Below, piece after piece: positions 8,422 through 15,846 of a DNA stretch of 58,782 bases. Each line of letters starts with the position of its first letter. Position 1 is the first letter of the stretch. Below the pieces are notes generated by a model. That model saw nothing but the letters and a program-made list of their open reading frames with translations. It was not told the DNA's origin and did no database searches. A program made the position numbers and the translations under genes. The DNA comes from a virus: the IMG/VR virus record IMGVR_UViG_3300023181_000033, positions 1 to 58,782 of that record, one strand, 5' to 3'.

Positions 8422-8454
8422 AGCCCTTATCATTAATTTGGTAAGGGCTTTTTT
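8422..8454 (+). terminator. Intrinsic terminator, phage A head region
   Basis: An 8-bp stem AGCCCTTA/TAAGGGCT with a 12-nt loop TCATTAATTTGG and T-run. The identical 12-nt loop occurs in the terminator at 49,418-49,449 with a completely different stem. Confidence 0.85.
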
Positions 8455-8487
8455 ATTATATATCTTTACGTAACTAAAATAATACAA

Positions 8488-8610
8488 ATGTCAGGCTTTC
8501 AAATCAGGTTTATACGGCTGCTTAATGACGATAGTACCGACTTGTTTGTTGGTGGCTTCTTGAACGATGCAGGTATTTTAAATGACTCACAAATTTACGA
8601 TTTAACATAA
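8488..8610 (+). CDS. Small conserved protein MSGFQIRF (40 aa), phage A
   Basis: Starts MSGFQIRFIRLLND, exactly as the 40-residue protein at 49,686 in phage B. The C-terminal half differs between phages. The stop overlaps the ATG of the following adhesin gene (TAATG). The conserved start and coupling in two phages support a real gene. Function unknown. Confidence 0.65.
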   Translation: MSGFQIRFIRLLNDDSTDLFVGGFLNDAGILNDSQIYDLT

Positions 8611-10781
8611 TGGCAGCAGAAAAATTACCTAGTCAGGCGACGGGAGCAAATATAAGGAGCGCAATCGGTAATCATGCTGATTTGTTGGACGGCATTGCAT
8701 TGGATCTAATCAGCATCATATCACAAATAGCCACAAAGCTAGATGCAGATCAGGTACAGGCTTTGATTGATGCTTCTGGAGGTGGTGGCGGAGGTTCTGA
8801 GACGAAAGAAAGTATTTTACTGAAACTAGGCGCAACACAGGTAACAGGCAGCAACACCGGAGATCAGGACTTGAGCGGTATTATTACCTCACTGCAAGGT
8901 AAAGCGTCACAAGCAGATTTAACCTCGCTTAACAACTCTTATACGGCTTATGTAGCCTCGAATAACACTGCCGTAGCAGGCAAAGTATCGCAATCTGTTT
9001 ACGACGCTTTTGTGAGTGCTTATAATACGGCTATTGCTTTGAAGGTGGATAAGGTAGATGGCAAAGGTTTAAGTACGAATGATTATACGGCAACTGATAA
9101 AGGTAGAGTAGATACTATACCCGCTTTGACTACACAAGTTCAATCCAATACTGATACGCTTGCTTCTGCTGCCGTAGTAACAGGTGTTTTTCAACCTGAA
9201 ACATTAGCCTATCTTACTAAAATAAAAGCCGTGTCCGGTGGAGGGATTGACTTTTTTACACTTAGTCAAGTTGATAAAGCTATTACTGAAATAAAAAGAG
9301 TTGGTGCATATACTAAATTGAAGCGCCTTTCTTTTGCGTCGGGAGTTAATTTGGCGTCTGCATTGGTTCACGTAGTGGGGCAAATAACTAATACAGGCTT
9401 TGTTGAAGCAGATTTCACACAAGACAGGGCATTTAGTTTAACATCAAACTCAGGTAAATCATTAGATACAGGGTTAATACCGACATCTGAGGGGCTGTCA
9501 AATACTAATTTTTCTTTCGGGGTTATGGTTCTCGACGAGCAAACTACAAACTCCCCTGCTGCTCTGTTTTCAGATAGCCCCGCCTCTGGTGCTTCGGTTT
9601 TGTCTTTACAAGATAAATCATTTGGCATAGGTTCTGCTGGGGCTGCTGTATTTGGGGGCGGAGTTGAGTTTATATCAGCTTCTTACGGGTCTAGTATTTA
9701 TGGGTTTTTCATCAATGGTTACAAACTTTACGGAAACACAACAACGGTAGCGGCTACATTAAATTCTGAACTTAAGTTTTTTAGAGGTACTTTTAATGGA
9801 GCGCCTGTTTATTCAAAAACATCATTAGGATCTTATTTTGTAGGGGAATACTTAACGGACGTTCAAATTAAAGCCGTATCAAATGCTCTTAAAGCATATG
9901 AAGAAGCAATAGGACGCGTCTCCACTGTTGGCGGAAAAATAACATTTGAAGGGGACTCTAACACCGCAGGAAAGGGGATCAGCAACCCTTCCGACATAAC
10001 ATCAAGTCAAGTAGGAAAAGCGGTAGGATTCAGAGTAGAGAATTTGGGGTCTAGTGGCAGTCAGCTAAGGCAAGATACCTCATCTCTTAGCGCAATAGGG
10101 CTGTTTACAGGATATAGAGACATAACAAAAACAAAAAGAAACATTCACGTAATGATGCCGGGTACCAACGATAGAAATATCGGAGACCTTACTACAGACG
10201 GTAATCCTACGGTAATTTCTGATTTTATCAATAAATACGGTGTTATTGTTTCTGTGTTTAAGGGAGAAGGTAATAAAGTTGTAATAGTATCCCCGCCTGG
10301 AGACGCCTCTGGGGCTTCTAAAATAAAACAACAGGCGTATGTTGACGCTTGTGCTACTGTTGCCAATAGCAGGTCGGTGGTTATGGTAGACATCTACAAC
10401 TACATGTTAGACGCAACCGCTACAGGGGCGTTATCTGAACTCGTAGCGTTGTTCCTGCAAAATGACAACCTTCACTTAAGCACAGCTGGACATGCGTATA
10501 TAGTTTATCCAATTACATTAGGCATTCAGGGGCTTGTAGTTAGAAATCCGACATTTGATTTTCCAGAAGTAGCTTCTGGAGGTATGCAGGAGTTGACGGT
10601 AACAATGCCTAGTGTTAGAATCGGGGCTCAAATTACACCAACTTATCCTCCGGTTACAGGAATAATATTTCAGACTTATTGCGCAACAGACGGGGTGGTT
10701 ACCGTAAGAGCCACCAACTTGACTGCCTCTCCTATAAATCCTGCGGCATTGAAAATAAACATCGTAGCAAAGGCTCTTTAA
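8610..10781 (+). CDS. Large SGNH-hydrolase adhesin/decoration protein, phage A
   Basis: 723 residues. The N-terminal ~150 residues (helical, with a Gly hinge near residues 57-62 and SQSVYD.FVSAYNTAIA repeats) match the stand-alone 269-residue phage B protein at 49,808. A beta-rich middle follows. The C-terminal half holds an SGNH/GDSL esterase: GDSN near 449, GTND near 516, and DNLHLS near 618 (Asp/His). Such domains deacetylate or cleave surface glycans. The position between capsid and connectors suggests a head fibre or decoration, although a tail role is possible. Confidence 0.75.
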   Translation: MAAEKLPSQATGANIRSAIGNHADLLDGIALDLISIISQIATKLDADQVQALIDASGGGGGGSETKESILLKLGATQVTGSNTGDQDLSGIITSLQGKASQADLTSLNNSYTAYVASNNTAVAGKVSQSVYDAFVSAYNTAIALKVDKVDGKGLSTNDYTATDKGRVDTIPALTTQVQSNTDTLASAAVVTGVFQPETLAYLTKIKAVSGGGIDFFTLSQVDKAITEIKRVGAYTKLKRLSFASGVNLASALVHVVGQITNTGFVEADFTQDRAFSLTSNSGKSLDTGLIPTSEGLSNTNFSFGVMVLDEQTTNSPAALFSDSPASGASVLSLQDKSFGIGSAGAAVFGGGVEFISASYGSSIYGFFINGYKLYGNTTTVAATLNSELKFFRGTFNGAPVYSKTSLGSYFVGEYLTDVQIKAVSNALKAYEEAIGRVSTVGGKITFEGDSNTAGKGISNPSDITSSQVGKAVGFRVENLGSSGSQLRQDTSSLSAIGLFTGYRDITKTKRNIHVMMPGTNDRNIGDLTTDGNPTVISDFINKYGVIVSVFKGEGNKVVIVSPPGDASGASKIKQQAYVDACATVANSRSVVMVDIYNYMLDATATGALSELVALFLQNDNLHLSTAGHAYIVYPITLGIQGLVVRNPTFDFPEVASGGMQELTVTMPSVRIGAQITPTYPPVTGIIFQTYCATDGVVTVRATNLTASPINPAALKINIVAKAL

Positions 10782-10789
10782 CCTACAAC

Positions 10790-11338
10790 ATGGAACCAGT
10801 AACACTACAAGAGATAAAAGCATTCCTTCGCATTGACGCTGACTATGTGGCTGAGGATGCGTTTCTGACGTTAACAGCGGGTGCAGCAAGACAGATCATG
10901 CAGGATGAACTGAACATTGGACTTGTACCGATGGAGTTAGAATTTCAATGGAACGGTTGTAAGCAAGAGTTACCGTTAAGCCCTACCATATCCGTTGTGT
11001 CTGTTAAAGATGCTGAAGGGGTTGACGTGGAATATTCAACCGATGGTTACCAGGCTAAATCTATATGGGTGAACTGGAACGGGAATAGTGATGGCCAATG
11101 GTTCTACTCTATATCTGGAGGTTATGCAGAATATACACCGTTTGGCCGCGTAGGCGATGAACCTCTTTATAAGTGTGTATATCAAACTGGTTATGAAGTA
11201 CTGCCACAGACACTTAAATTAGCTTTGTTAGCGCAGATAGACCACATGTATAAGCTACGTGGACAGCCTGAAGGTTCGATGGTTAGTCAGGCCGCTTTAA
11301 ACATGGCAAGTAGGTACTCTAGGAATTTAGTGATATGA
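10790..11338 (+). CDS. Head-tail connector, gp6-like, phage A
   Basis: 182 residues starting MEPVTLQEIKAFLRID. This is the classic opening of HK97 gp6-type connector proteins (PF05135 family), which form a ring below the portal. It is nearly identical to phage B 52,272-52,820. Overlaps the next gene by 4 nt (ATGA). Confidence 0.85.
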   Translation: MEPVTLQEIKAFLRIDADYVAEDAFLTLTAGAARQIMQDELNIGLVPMELEFQWNGCKQELPLSPTISVVSVKDAEGVDVEYSTDGYQAKSIWVNWNGNSDGQWFYSISGGYAEYTPFGRVGDEPLYKCVYQTGYEVLPQTLKLALLAQIDHMYKLRGQPEGSMVSQAALNMASRYSRNLVI

Positions 11339-11685
11339 ACAAGAAACAAATCACATCAGGCGACCTTAACCAAGCGATAGAGATATACAAGCAGGAGAAT
11401 GTACCCAATGACTCAGGCGGTACGTATCCACTTGATGTACTATACTGGTCTACATCTGCTAAGGTTGACCAGATTAGGGCTGGTAGAACGCTTCAGGCAT
11501 TGCAGGATATACTAACGCCTGCTGTTACATTTATCGTTCGTTACAGGCAAGATAAATTCGTTACTCCTGATATGCGTATTAAATGGAGAGGTCAGTATTT
11601 TACGGTTATTACGGCTGAGGTGGATTATGTAGCGAAAGAATGGCTCGTTATTATAGGTAAGGCACAAGCTTTGCCGGAGAGGTAA
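11335..11685 (+). CDS. Head-tail joining protein, gp7/gp16-like, phage A
   Basis: 116 residues with the small beta-barrel pattern of Phage_H_T_join proteins: SGDLNQAIEIYKQ at the start, then RYRQDKFVTPDMRIKWRGQYF. It closes the head and links to the tail terminator. Phage B counterpart at 52,817-53,167 is almost the same. Followed by a hairpin facing an antisense gene. Confidence 0.85.
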   Translation: MNKKQITSGDLNQAIEIYKQENVPNDSGGTYPLDVLYWSTSAKVDQIRAGRTLQALQDILTPAVTFIVRYRQDKFVTPDMRIKWRGQYFTVITAEVDYVAKEWLVIIGKAQALPER

Positions 11686-11686
11686 T

Positions 11687-11716
11687 AAAAAAGCCCCGAA
11701 CAAAATGAACGGGGCT
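11687..11716. terminator. Bidirectional-type hairpin after connector genes
   Basis: AGCCCCG (11,692-11,698) pairs with CGGGGCT (11,710-11,716). The A-run on its left becomes a T-run for the minus strand, so it is best placed to end the antisense Imm-5-like gene. Confidence 0.7.
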
Positions 11717-11742
11717 TAATCAAAGTTTAGAAATTTCAAAAA

Positions 11743-12375
11743 CTAAACCTCAATAGCTGAAGTAAATTCTTTGAAAAAGCTTAGAAGTAATTGCCTGTAG
11801 TCTACATCAGCAGCAGCAGCAGCAGCATCAGCAGCATAAGCAGCAGCATCAGCAGCATAAGCAGCAGCATAAGCAGCAGCATCATCAGCAGCAGCAGCAG
11901 CAGCATCAGCAGCATAAGCAGCAGCATCAGCAGCATCAGCAGCATCAGCAGCATAAGCAGCAGCATCAGCAGCATAAGCAGCATAAGCAGCAGCATCAGC
12001 AGCATAAGCAGCAGCATCAGCAGCAGCAGCATCAGCAGCAGCATAAGCAGCTCTTTTTGTTCTCAATTCCTCTATGCTTATAGTTTTATTTAGATAATCC
12101 TGTGCCGCTTGTATCGCTTCCCTAGGGGCTTTATTTTCAGGGTATCTAGCCTCGTATATCGGAAGCACACATATAGCGCATCCGATTGCAAATTTTCTAT
12201 ACTCAGTGTCTGTAAACTCGCAGTTTCTTCTGATAAACCAAGCTTTATCTTTTATTGAAACATTCGAATTAAGCACATCTGAAATATCAAAGTTTTCGTT
12301 AGGTAAAAATGTGTCAGCTTTTTTACGTCCGTAGCATCCGAAGTTTGATGTTGTTTTATTGAAAGTATTTTTCAT
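11743..12375 (-). CDS. Imm-5-like putative immunity protein with Ala/Asp/Tyr repeat
   Basis: 210 residues. The N-terminal half (DKAWFIRRNCEFTD, FAIGCAICVLPIYEARYPEN, PREAIQAAQDYL) matches the putative immunity protein Imm-5 pattern. The second half is a run of Ala blocks broken by Asp and Tyr (AADAAAYAA), followed by a non-repeat tail ending KEFTSAIEV. Imm-5 proteins were named from polymorphic-toxin loci; the phage role is unknown. It is antisense, between connector and tail genes, with its own terminator and promoter. Phage B carries an unrelated gene at this site. This makes it a moron or cargo gene. Confidence 0.7.
   Translation of the reverse strand: MKNTFNKTTSNFGCYGRKKADTFLPNENFDISDVLNSNVSIKDKAWFIRRNCEFTDTEYRKFAIGCAICVLPIYEARYPENKAPREAIQAAQDYLNKTISIEELRTKRAAYAAADAAAADAAAYAADAAAYAAYAADAAAYAADAADAADAAAYAADAAAAAADDAAAYAAAYAADAAAYAADAAAAAADVDYRQLLLSFFKEFTSAIEV
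11808..12052. repeat. ~245-bp trinucleotide repeat tract (GCA-type)
   Basis: Almost uninterrupted CAG/CAT/TAA-phased triplets on the + strand. On the minus strand they read GCT codons with interspersed GAT and TAT. Slippage would change protein length by whole residues without a frameshift. Confidence 0.9.
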
Positions 12376-12398
12376 GTTTGAAATTTTTTAAATGAACC

Positions 12399-12439
12399 CA
12401 AATGTAACTACTAATCCTTATATTTGAATGTAACAAGTT
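12399..12439. promoter_or_regulatory. 41-bp divergent promoter shared with phage B
   Basis: Identical to 53,643-53,683. It holds TATATTTG on the + strand (12,419-12,426) facing the tail gene, and CAAATGTA (TACATTTG on the minus strand) facing the antisense cargo gene. TGTAACA follows the + box at 12,429-12,435. Confidence 0.65.
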
Positions 12440-12447
12440 TGTGGTAT

Positions 12448-12957
12448 ATGGCAAAAGTATTTAGGAATTTCTCGGAAATGTCTGCTGCACTTAAAAAGGC
12501 TACTGATGACTTTACTAAGGAGGCGAGGGGTTTGGTGGATTATAACTTAGGAGAACTTGAGTTGCAAGCAATCCGAACATCCCCGGGGCCAGGAAAAGAT
12601 ATAGCGACAACACATGGGCCAGAGAAACAGAAAGACATTGTGAATGGCAGGGGATGGACTCCAATAAGTCAGGCTATAGGATATACTTTAGACATCCCCA
12701 GTAAGGGCTTAAAAGGCACTGTATTCGTTGATATTGCAGCGGGGCCTATCGCAATCTGGACGGAATTTGGAACTGGCCCCTCTGCATCATACTACGTGAA
12801 CACTTTGCCACCTGAATTTCAAGCCGTTGCGAGAAAATATTTTATCAATGGCAAGGGCTCGATTATCGTTCAGCCATATTTACTTCCTGCATTCTTTAAA
12901 TACAGAGTAAATTTCAAAAAAGAAATGGCTGAGGCCGTTAAAAACATATCATTCTAA
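12448..12957 (+). CDS. HK97 gp10-like tail protein, phage A
   Basis: 169 residues, starting MAKVFRNFSEMSAALKKA, as in phage B (53,691). Carries the usual pattern of this minor tail/neck family: GRGWTPISQAIGY, then EFGTGPSASYYVNTLPPE, then LLPAFFKYR. A longer reading starting 24 nt upstream begins inside the promoter block and is unlikely. Overlaps the next gene by one base. Confidence 0.8.
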   Translation: MAKVFRNFSEMSAALKKATDDFTKEARGLVDYNLGELELQAIRTSPGPGKDIATTHGPEKQKDIVNGRGWTPISQAIGYTLDIPSKGLKGTVFVDIAAGPIAIWTEFGTGPSASYYVNTLPPEFQAVARKYFINGKGSIIVQPYLLPAFFKYRVNFKKEMAEAVKNISF

Positions 12958-13427
12958 TGAAAAGTACTACTTTGCCAATCCGAAAAAGTTTCTACCAAGT
13001 CATTAACACTGACCTGAAATACCAAAACGTAACTATTCCAGTATACGAGGAATATATGCCGGACGCTGCTAAACCTGCAGTATTAACGTTCAATAATCAA
13101 ACGGTAAAGGCTTATGTGATCTTGCTAAACCAGACGAGCAACTTTGATCCGGTATTGAAATGTGTTAGGAATGACCAATCATCTATACAGGTACAGGTAA
13201 CTACGCAATTTCCATCCGGAACGGGCGGGTCTGAGTTAGCAGAACTGATAGGGGACTTGATTAAGGCTAAGATATTTCCATCAGCAAACACAAACGCTTT
13301 GCAATTAGATCCTGTATTTAAACTATGGAAATGTAGCTATGAGTCGGGCAGAAATATACCGTATGACACTGAAACTAACCGCGTATGGGTGCATCAAATG
13401 ACATTTCTTTGCTATGTTGCGCAGTGA
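12957..13427 (+). CDS. Tail completion/terminator-like protein, phage A
   Basis: 156 residues (MKSTTLPIRKSFYQVINTD). The position after the gp10-like gene and before the tail tube is that of tail terminator proteins. No diagnostic motif was recognised, so the role is inferred from gene order. Phage B 54,200-54,670 is nearly identical. Confidence 0.65.
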   Translation: MKSTTLPIRKSFYQVINTDLKYQNVTIPVYEEYMPDAAKPAVLTFNNQTVKAYVILLNQTSNFDPVLKCVRNDQSSIQVQVTTQFPSGTGGSELAELIGDLIKAKIFPSANTNALQLDPVFKLWKCSYESGRNIPYDTETNRVWVHQMTFLCYVAQ

Positions 13428-13587
13428 TTTAGAAGCTCAGGCAGAGGTTTTATACCCAATGCCCGAGCGGTGTTGTGATTGGAAGCGCAAAAAGATTATT
13501 TGGCTTAGGATGAAGTGGGTGGAGAAGGCAACTCAGCAATCTGACAATAATAAGACTTCAGAATATTCCGGCCAACCATCAATATAA
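13414..13587 (+). CDS. Small Cys/Trp/Lys-rich protein (57 aa), phage A
   Basis: Overlaps the end of the tail completion gene by 14 nt. The first ~38 residues (PERCCDWKRKKIIWLRMKW) are the same in phage B at 54,657. The last third differs and overlaps an antisense gene. Conservation favours a real small protein, but some of it may follow from the shared DNA. Function unknown. Confidence 0.5.
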   Translation: MLRSDLEAQAEVLYPMPERCCDWKRKKIIWLRMKWVEKATQQSDNNKTSEYSGQPSI

Positions 13588-13766
13588 TTTAAATCCTCAG
13601 CGTCACATCTTCTTACATTTGGGAATTCAGAGTACCAGCCAGTGACAGCCTTATCGTCTTTTATAAAAACTTCCATGTCGTCTTCATCCTCACCGCCACC
13701 TGTCTGGTAAAAGAAGTTTGTATGCTTATATCCTTTAGCTATCAAAGTGTCATATAGCTCATCCAT
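13533..13766 (-). CDS. Acidic hypothetical cargo protein (77 aa), phage A
   Basis: Starts MDELYDTLIAKGYKHTNFF just after the stop of the coiled-coil gene. It has an acidic stretch GGGEDEDDMEVF and ends EVLLLSDC. In phage B the same position holds an unrelated membrane protein. An in-frame upstream ATG (13,865) lies inside the neighbouring gene and is not favoured. Last gene of the antisense cluster. Confidence 0.6.
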   Translation of the reverse strand: MDELYDTLIAKGYKHTNFFYQTGGGEDEDDMEVFIKDDKAVTGWYSEFPNVRRCDAEDLNYIDGWPEYSEVLLLSDC

Positions 13767-13770
13767 TTCT

Positions 13771-13953
13771 TTAAGATTCACCTTCACCTCCTTCCTGTTC
13801 CAACTTCGCCAATCTTTCTTGCCTCCTATTCGGTAAAGGCTTAGCGTCACTACTAGACTGTTCATTTCGTTCAGTCCTTACCAGTTTGCTTATCTTTTGC
13901 TCTAAAACCTGAACGCGTTGTTCGAGGGAGCTGATTTGTTCTTTTTGTGTCAT
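13771..13953 (-). CDS. Small coiled-coil protein (60 aa), phage A
   Basis: MTQKEQISSLEQRVQVLEQK forms a clear heptad coiled coil, followed by a polar tail (SSSDAKPLPNRRQERLAKLE). Phage B 54,987-55,166 has almost the same protein. It is conserved while its neighbours are exchanged. Confidence 0.65.
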   Translation of the reverse strand: MTQKEQISSLEQRVQVLEQKISKLVRTERNEQSSSDAKPLPNRRQERLAKLEQEGGEGES

Positions 13954-13955
13954 AA

Positions 13956-14201
13956 TTATTCTTCTTCTAATTTATGTATTCCTGGAATATGCACGTAATT
14001 AATCGGCACTTTCTTTTGGACGTGCTTCATTGTTTTGCCTTTGTTTTGGTGGCCTAAATGTATTTTCCCACAATGCGGACATCTGTATGAGGTCATCCGC
14101 TTCTTTTTACGCCCCTTGTTGATGTTAGCTACAGACGAGTTAGCTTGTTCAGCTGTGTCATACGGTATCTTTCCTAAGCATGAGTTTTCTGTTCGGATCA
14201 T
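13956..14201 (-). CDS. Small zinc-finger protein (81 aa), phage A
   Basis: The segment YRCPHCGKIHLGHQNKG supplies CxxC and closely spaced His residues, a plausible zinc site. Begins MIRTENSCLGKIPYDT. Homologue in phage B at 55,459-55,704, where the second zinc motif varies (CPHCTKFHNGH). Possibly nucleic-acid binding. Antisense cluster member. Confidence 0.7.
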   Translation of the reverse strand: MIRTENSCLGKIPYDTAEQANSSVANINKGRKKKRMTSYRCPHCGKIHLGHQNKGKTMKHVQKKVPINYVHIPGIHKLEEE

Positions 14202-14207
14202 ACATTG

Positions 14208-14531
14208 TTATGAGTTTTGAATAGATTTTTTGATTTCTATTTTCTTTTGTTCATTTAAGAACCGATTATAAATCCTATAAGCCTTAGCTACAGTTGATCT
14301 TGACGGCCTATAACGTCCTAGTTTAGTATCTAACGTAAAACTAGAATACGGATGATTTTCTACCCATATATCAACACCGTCTATAGTGCCTCTGTATCCG
14401 TCTGTTTTTGTGAATTTATAATTGTCGAGCAGGTAATTAACCCTAGTATCCCATTCTTTATTGAATTTTTCATTCATCAACCAATAAGACGGTAATACTG
14501 ATTTTAAGTAATCTATTATTTTCTTTTCCAT
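14208..14531 (-). CDS. Hypothetical cargo protein (107 aa), phage A
   Basis: Start MEKKIIDYLKSVLPSYW chosen over an ATG six codons upstream, by analogy with the MEKE start of the phage B gene in the same slot. The two proteins are otherwise unrelated. Basic C-terminus (KKIEIKKSIQNS). First gene of the antisense cluster. No domain recognised. Confidence 0.6.
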   Translation of the reverse strand: MEKKIIDYLKSVLPSYWLMNEKFNKEWDTRVNYLLDNYKFTKTDGYRGTIDGVDIWVENHPYSSFTLDTKLGRYRPSRSTVAKAYRIYNRFLNEQKKIEIKKSIQNS

Positions 14532-14603
14532 ACCGCAATTTACGAACAATATTATACCATAATGCTATGTATCAAGAATGTTGCAAATATCAGTCGCACA
14601 GTG

Positions 14604-14611
14604 TATCTTTG
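14604..14611 (+). promoter_or_regulatory. -7 element TATCTTTG before the tail tube gene, phage A
   Basis: TATCTTTG, 23 nt before the ATG. The stretch from the box to the ATG is the same in phage B except for one base (56,010-56,040), consistent with a strong late promoter for the tail genes. Confidence 0.55.
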
Positions 14612-14634
14612 ATAAACAACTTTAAATTAAAGCC

Positions 14635-15117
14635 ATGCCAGTATTTGACCCAATTCAAGGTACAGAGTATATTATCGAAATAGACACTGAAACCTTAACA
14701 ACTACTCCCAACGCAACAAGAGGCGTAGATGCTAATTTTAGACCTGTAGTGTGTTTAGTCAGTAATGGCGTGGACGCAACATCTGCCGATCAGGAAACGA
14801 CCAACAAGTGCTCAGGAGGCTTTAAAACTTCTCAGTCAGGTGTTAAGTCGTGGAACATCACAGGTAACGGACAGGCTATATCCATCACGCAAGCCCCTGC
14901 CGATGACTATGCTAACTTTAACGAGTTAATGTCGTTATGGAAATCGGGTACACAGTTCTTTGCGCGTATCACTAACGCAGCAAGCACGAACTATTACCGT
15001 GAAGGGCGTGTGTATATTTCTTCTCAAGCAGAAACACAGCCTAACCAAGAAGCGATTACGTTCGACACAACACTTACAGGTGTAGGCGAATTATTCTTAA
15101 CACCTCCAGTAGTATAA
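14635..15117 (+). CDS. Major tail (tube) protein, phage A
   Basis: 160 residues, the building block of the tail tube. Located just before the frameshifted chaperone pair and tape measure, the invariant position of siphovirus tube genes. Pattern: RPVVCLVSNG, NKCSGGFKTSQSG, GNGQAI, ANFNELMSLWKSG, TGVGELFL. Highly similar to phage B 56,041. A divergent paralogue occurs downstream at 20,806. Confidence 0.85.
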   Translation: MPVFDPIQGTEYIIEIDTETLTTTPNATRGVDANFRPVVCLVSNGVDATSADQETTNKCSGGFKTSQSGVKSWNITGNGQAISITQAPADDYANFNELMSLWKSGTQFFARITNAASTNYYREGRVYISSQAETQPNQEAITFDTTLTGVGELFLTPPVV

Positions 15118-15118
15118 T

Positions 15119-15502
15119 ATGAACGGAGTAGCAAAAGTTACCATTAAAGGTAAAGAGTATCCCTTGAAATTTGGGGTACAGGCATTGATGCGATATGAAG
15201 AACGGGGTAAGAAATCAACCGTATCTGATGACGAGAATATAAACGTGATTACGGCTTCTATCAATGTTTTCTATGCCGGATTAGTCGGGTCAAACATCAG
15301 ATTGGAACAGCCGATTATCACTTATGCTGATGCTTCAGACTTGTATGACGAATTGTCCTTAGAGGAAGATTACAACGCTCAATTGACCGATATATGGGCT
15401 GCATTCAACGAAAGTGTATTACCTATCATTGCCGCAAGAAATCCGTTAGCTAAGGAAGAAGATAAAAAAAAAGTGACGAGGAAATCGAAGCCGATATTAT
15501 AG
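15119..15502 (+). CDS. Tail assembly chaperone, G-type, phage A
   Basis: 127-residue unshifted product. Starts MNGVAKVTIKGKEYPLKFG, the same in phage B. Chaperones coat the tape measure before tube polymerisation. Near its end nine A residues form a -1 slippery site giving the longer GT form. Confidence 0.82.
   Translation: MNGVAKVTIKGKEYPLKFGVQALMRYEERGKKSTVSDDENINVITASINVFYAGLVGSNIRLEQPIITYADASDLYDELSLEEDYNAQLTDIWAAFNESVLPIIAARNPLAKEEDKKKVTRKSKPIL
15464..15472 (+). other. -1 programmed frameshift slippery site, phage A
   Basis: Nine consecutive A read as three Lys codons in frame 0. Slipping back one base continues as SDEEIEADIIANK into the open frame ending at 15,846. Phage B has the same arrangement at 56,864-56,872. 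Confidence 0.8.
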
Positions 15503-15846
15503 CGAACAAAGCTACAAACGAGGAAATCATGTGTTTGGCTTTTGGCGAAATGGGGTTATTGCCTCATGAATTAGAGGCTTACACAGTTGCTCAGTTTGAA
15601 GCTAAATGTAAGGGGTTCGCTAGGGGAAATGATAGGCTAGAGGTTATTGCAAGGCGAATGACAGGATTCCTCGTATCGGTTCACCTGGATAAAAAGGCAA
15701 AGTTCGATATCATTGAAAAATGGCCGATATTGAATGTTGACGAAAAGAATAAATACCGTACACAAGCCGTTCAGAGTAAAGCTAAAATAGCCCAAATGAT
15801 GGACAGGTTAGCAGAACAAAAGAAATCATGGCAGACGGTCAGTTAA
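15472..15846 (+). CDS. Tail chaperone GT extension (reached by -1 frameshift), phage A
   Basis: The GT product joins 15,119-15,472 with 15,472-15,846, about 242 residues. The T part contains CLAFGEMGLLPHELEAYT and ends in LAEQKKSWQTVS. It lacks a convincing independent start, since the first ATG (15,529) lies well inside the conserved part. The end overlaps the tape measure ATG by 19 nt, as is usual for G-GT-tape measure. Confidence 0.8.
   Translation, partial: SDEEIEADIIANKATNEEIMCLAFGEMGLLPHELEAYTVAQFEAKCKGFARGNDRLEVIARRMTGFLVSVHLDKKAKFDIIEKWPILNVDEKNKYRTQAVQSKAKIAQMMDRLAEQKKSWQTVS

Noticed and set aside
10679-10789. N-terminal extension of the gp6-like connector
   Set aside because: It overlaps the end of the SGNH gene in another frame, and phage B starts at the equivalent of 10,790.
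11808-12052. Repeat tract as a possible CRISPR array
   Set aside because: There are no spacers or constant-length repeats, only triplet variation within a coding region, and no cas genes nearby.
11791-12093. Long + strand open frame of Ser/Ile repeats
   Set aside because: It is the opposite-strand shadow of the trinucleotide repeat in the Imm-5-like gene; its composition is fully explained by the triplets.
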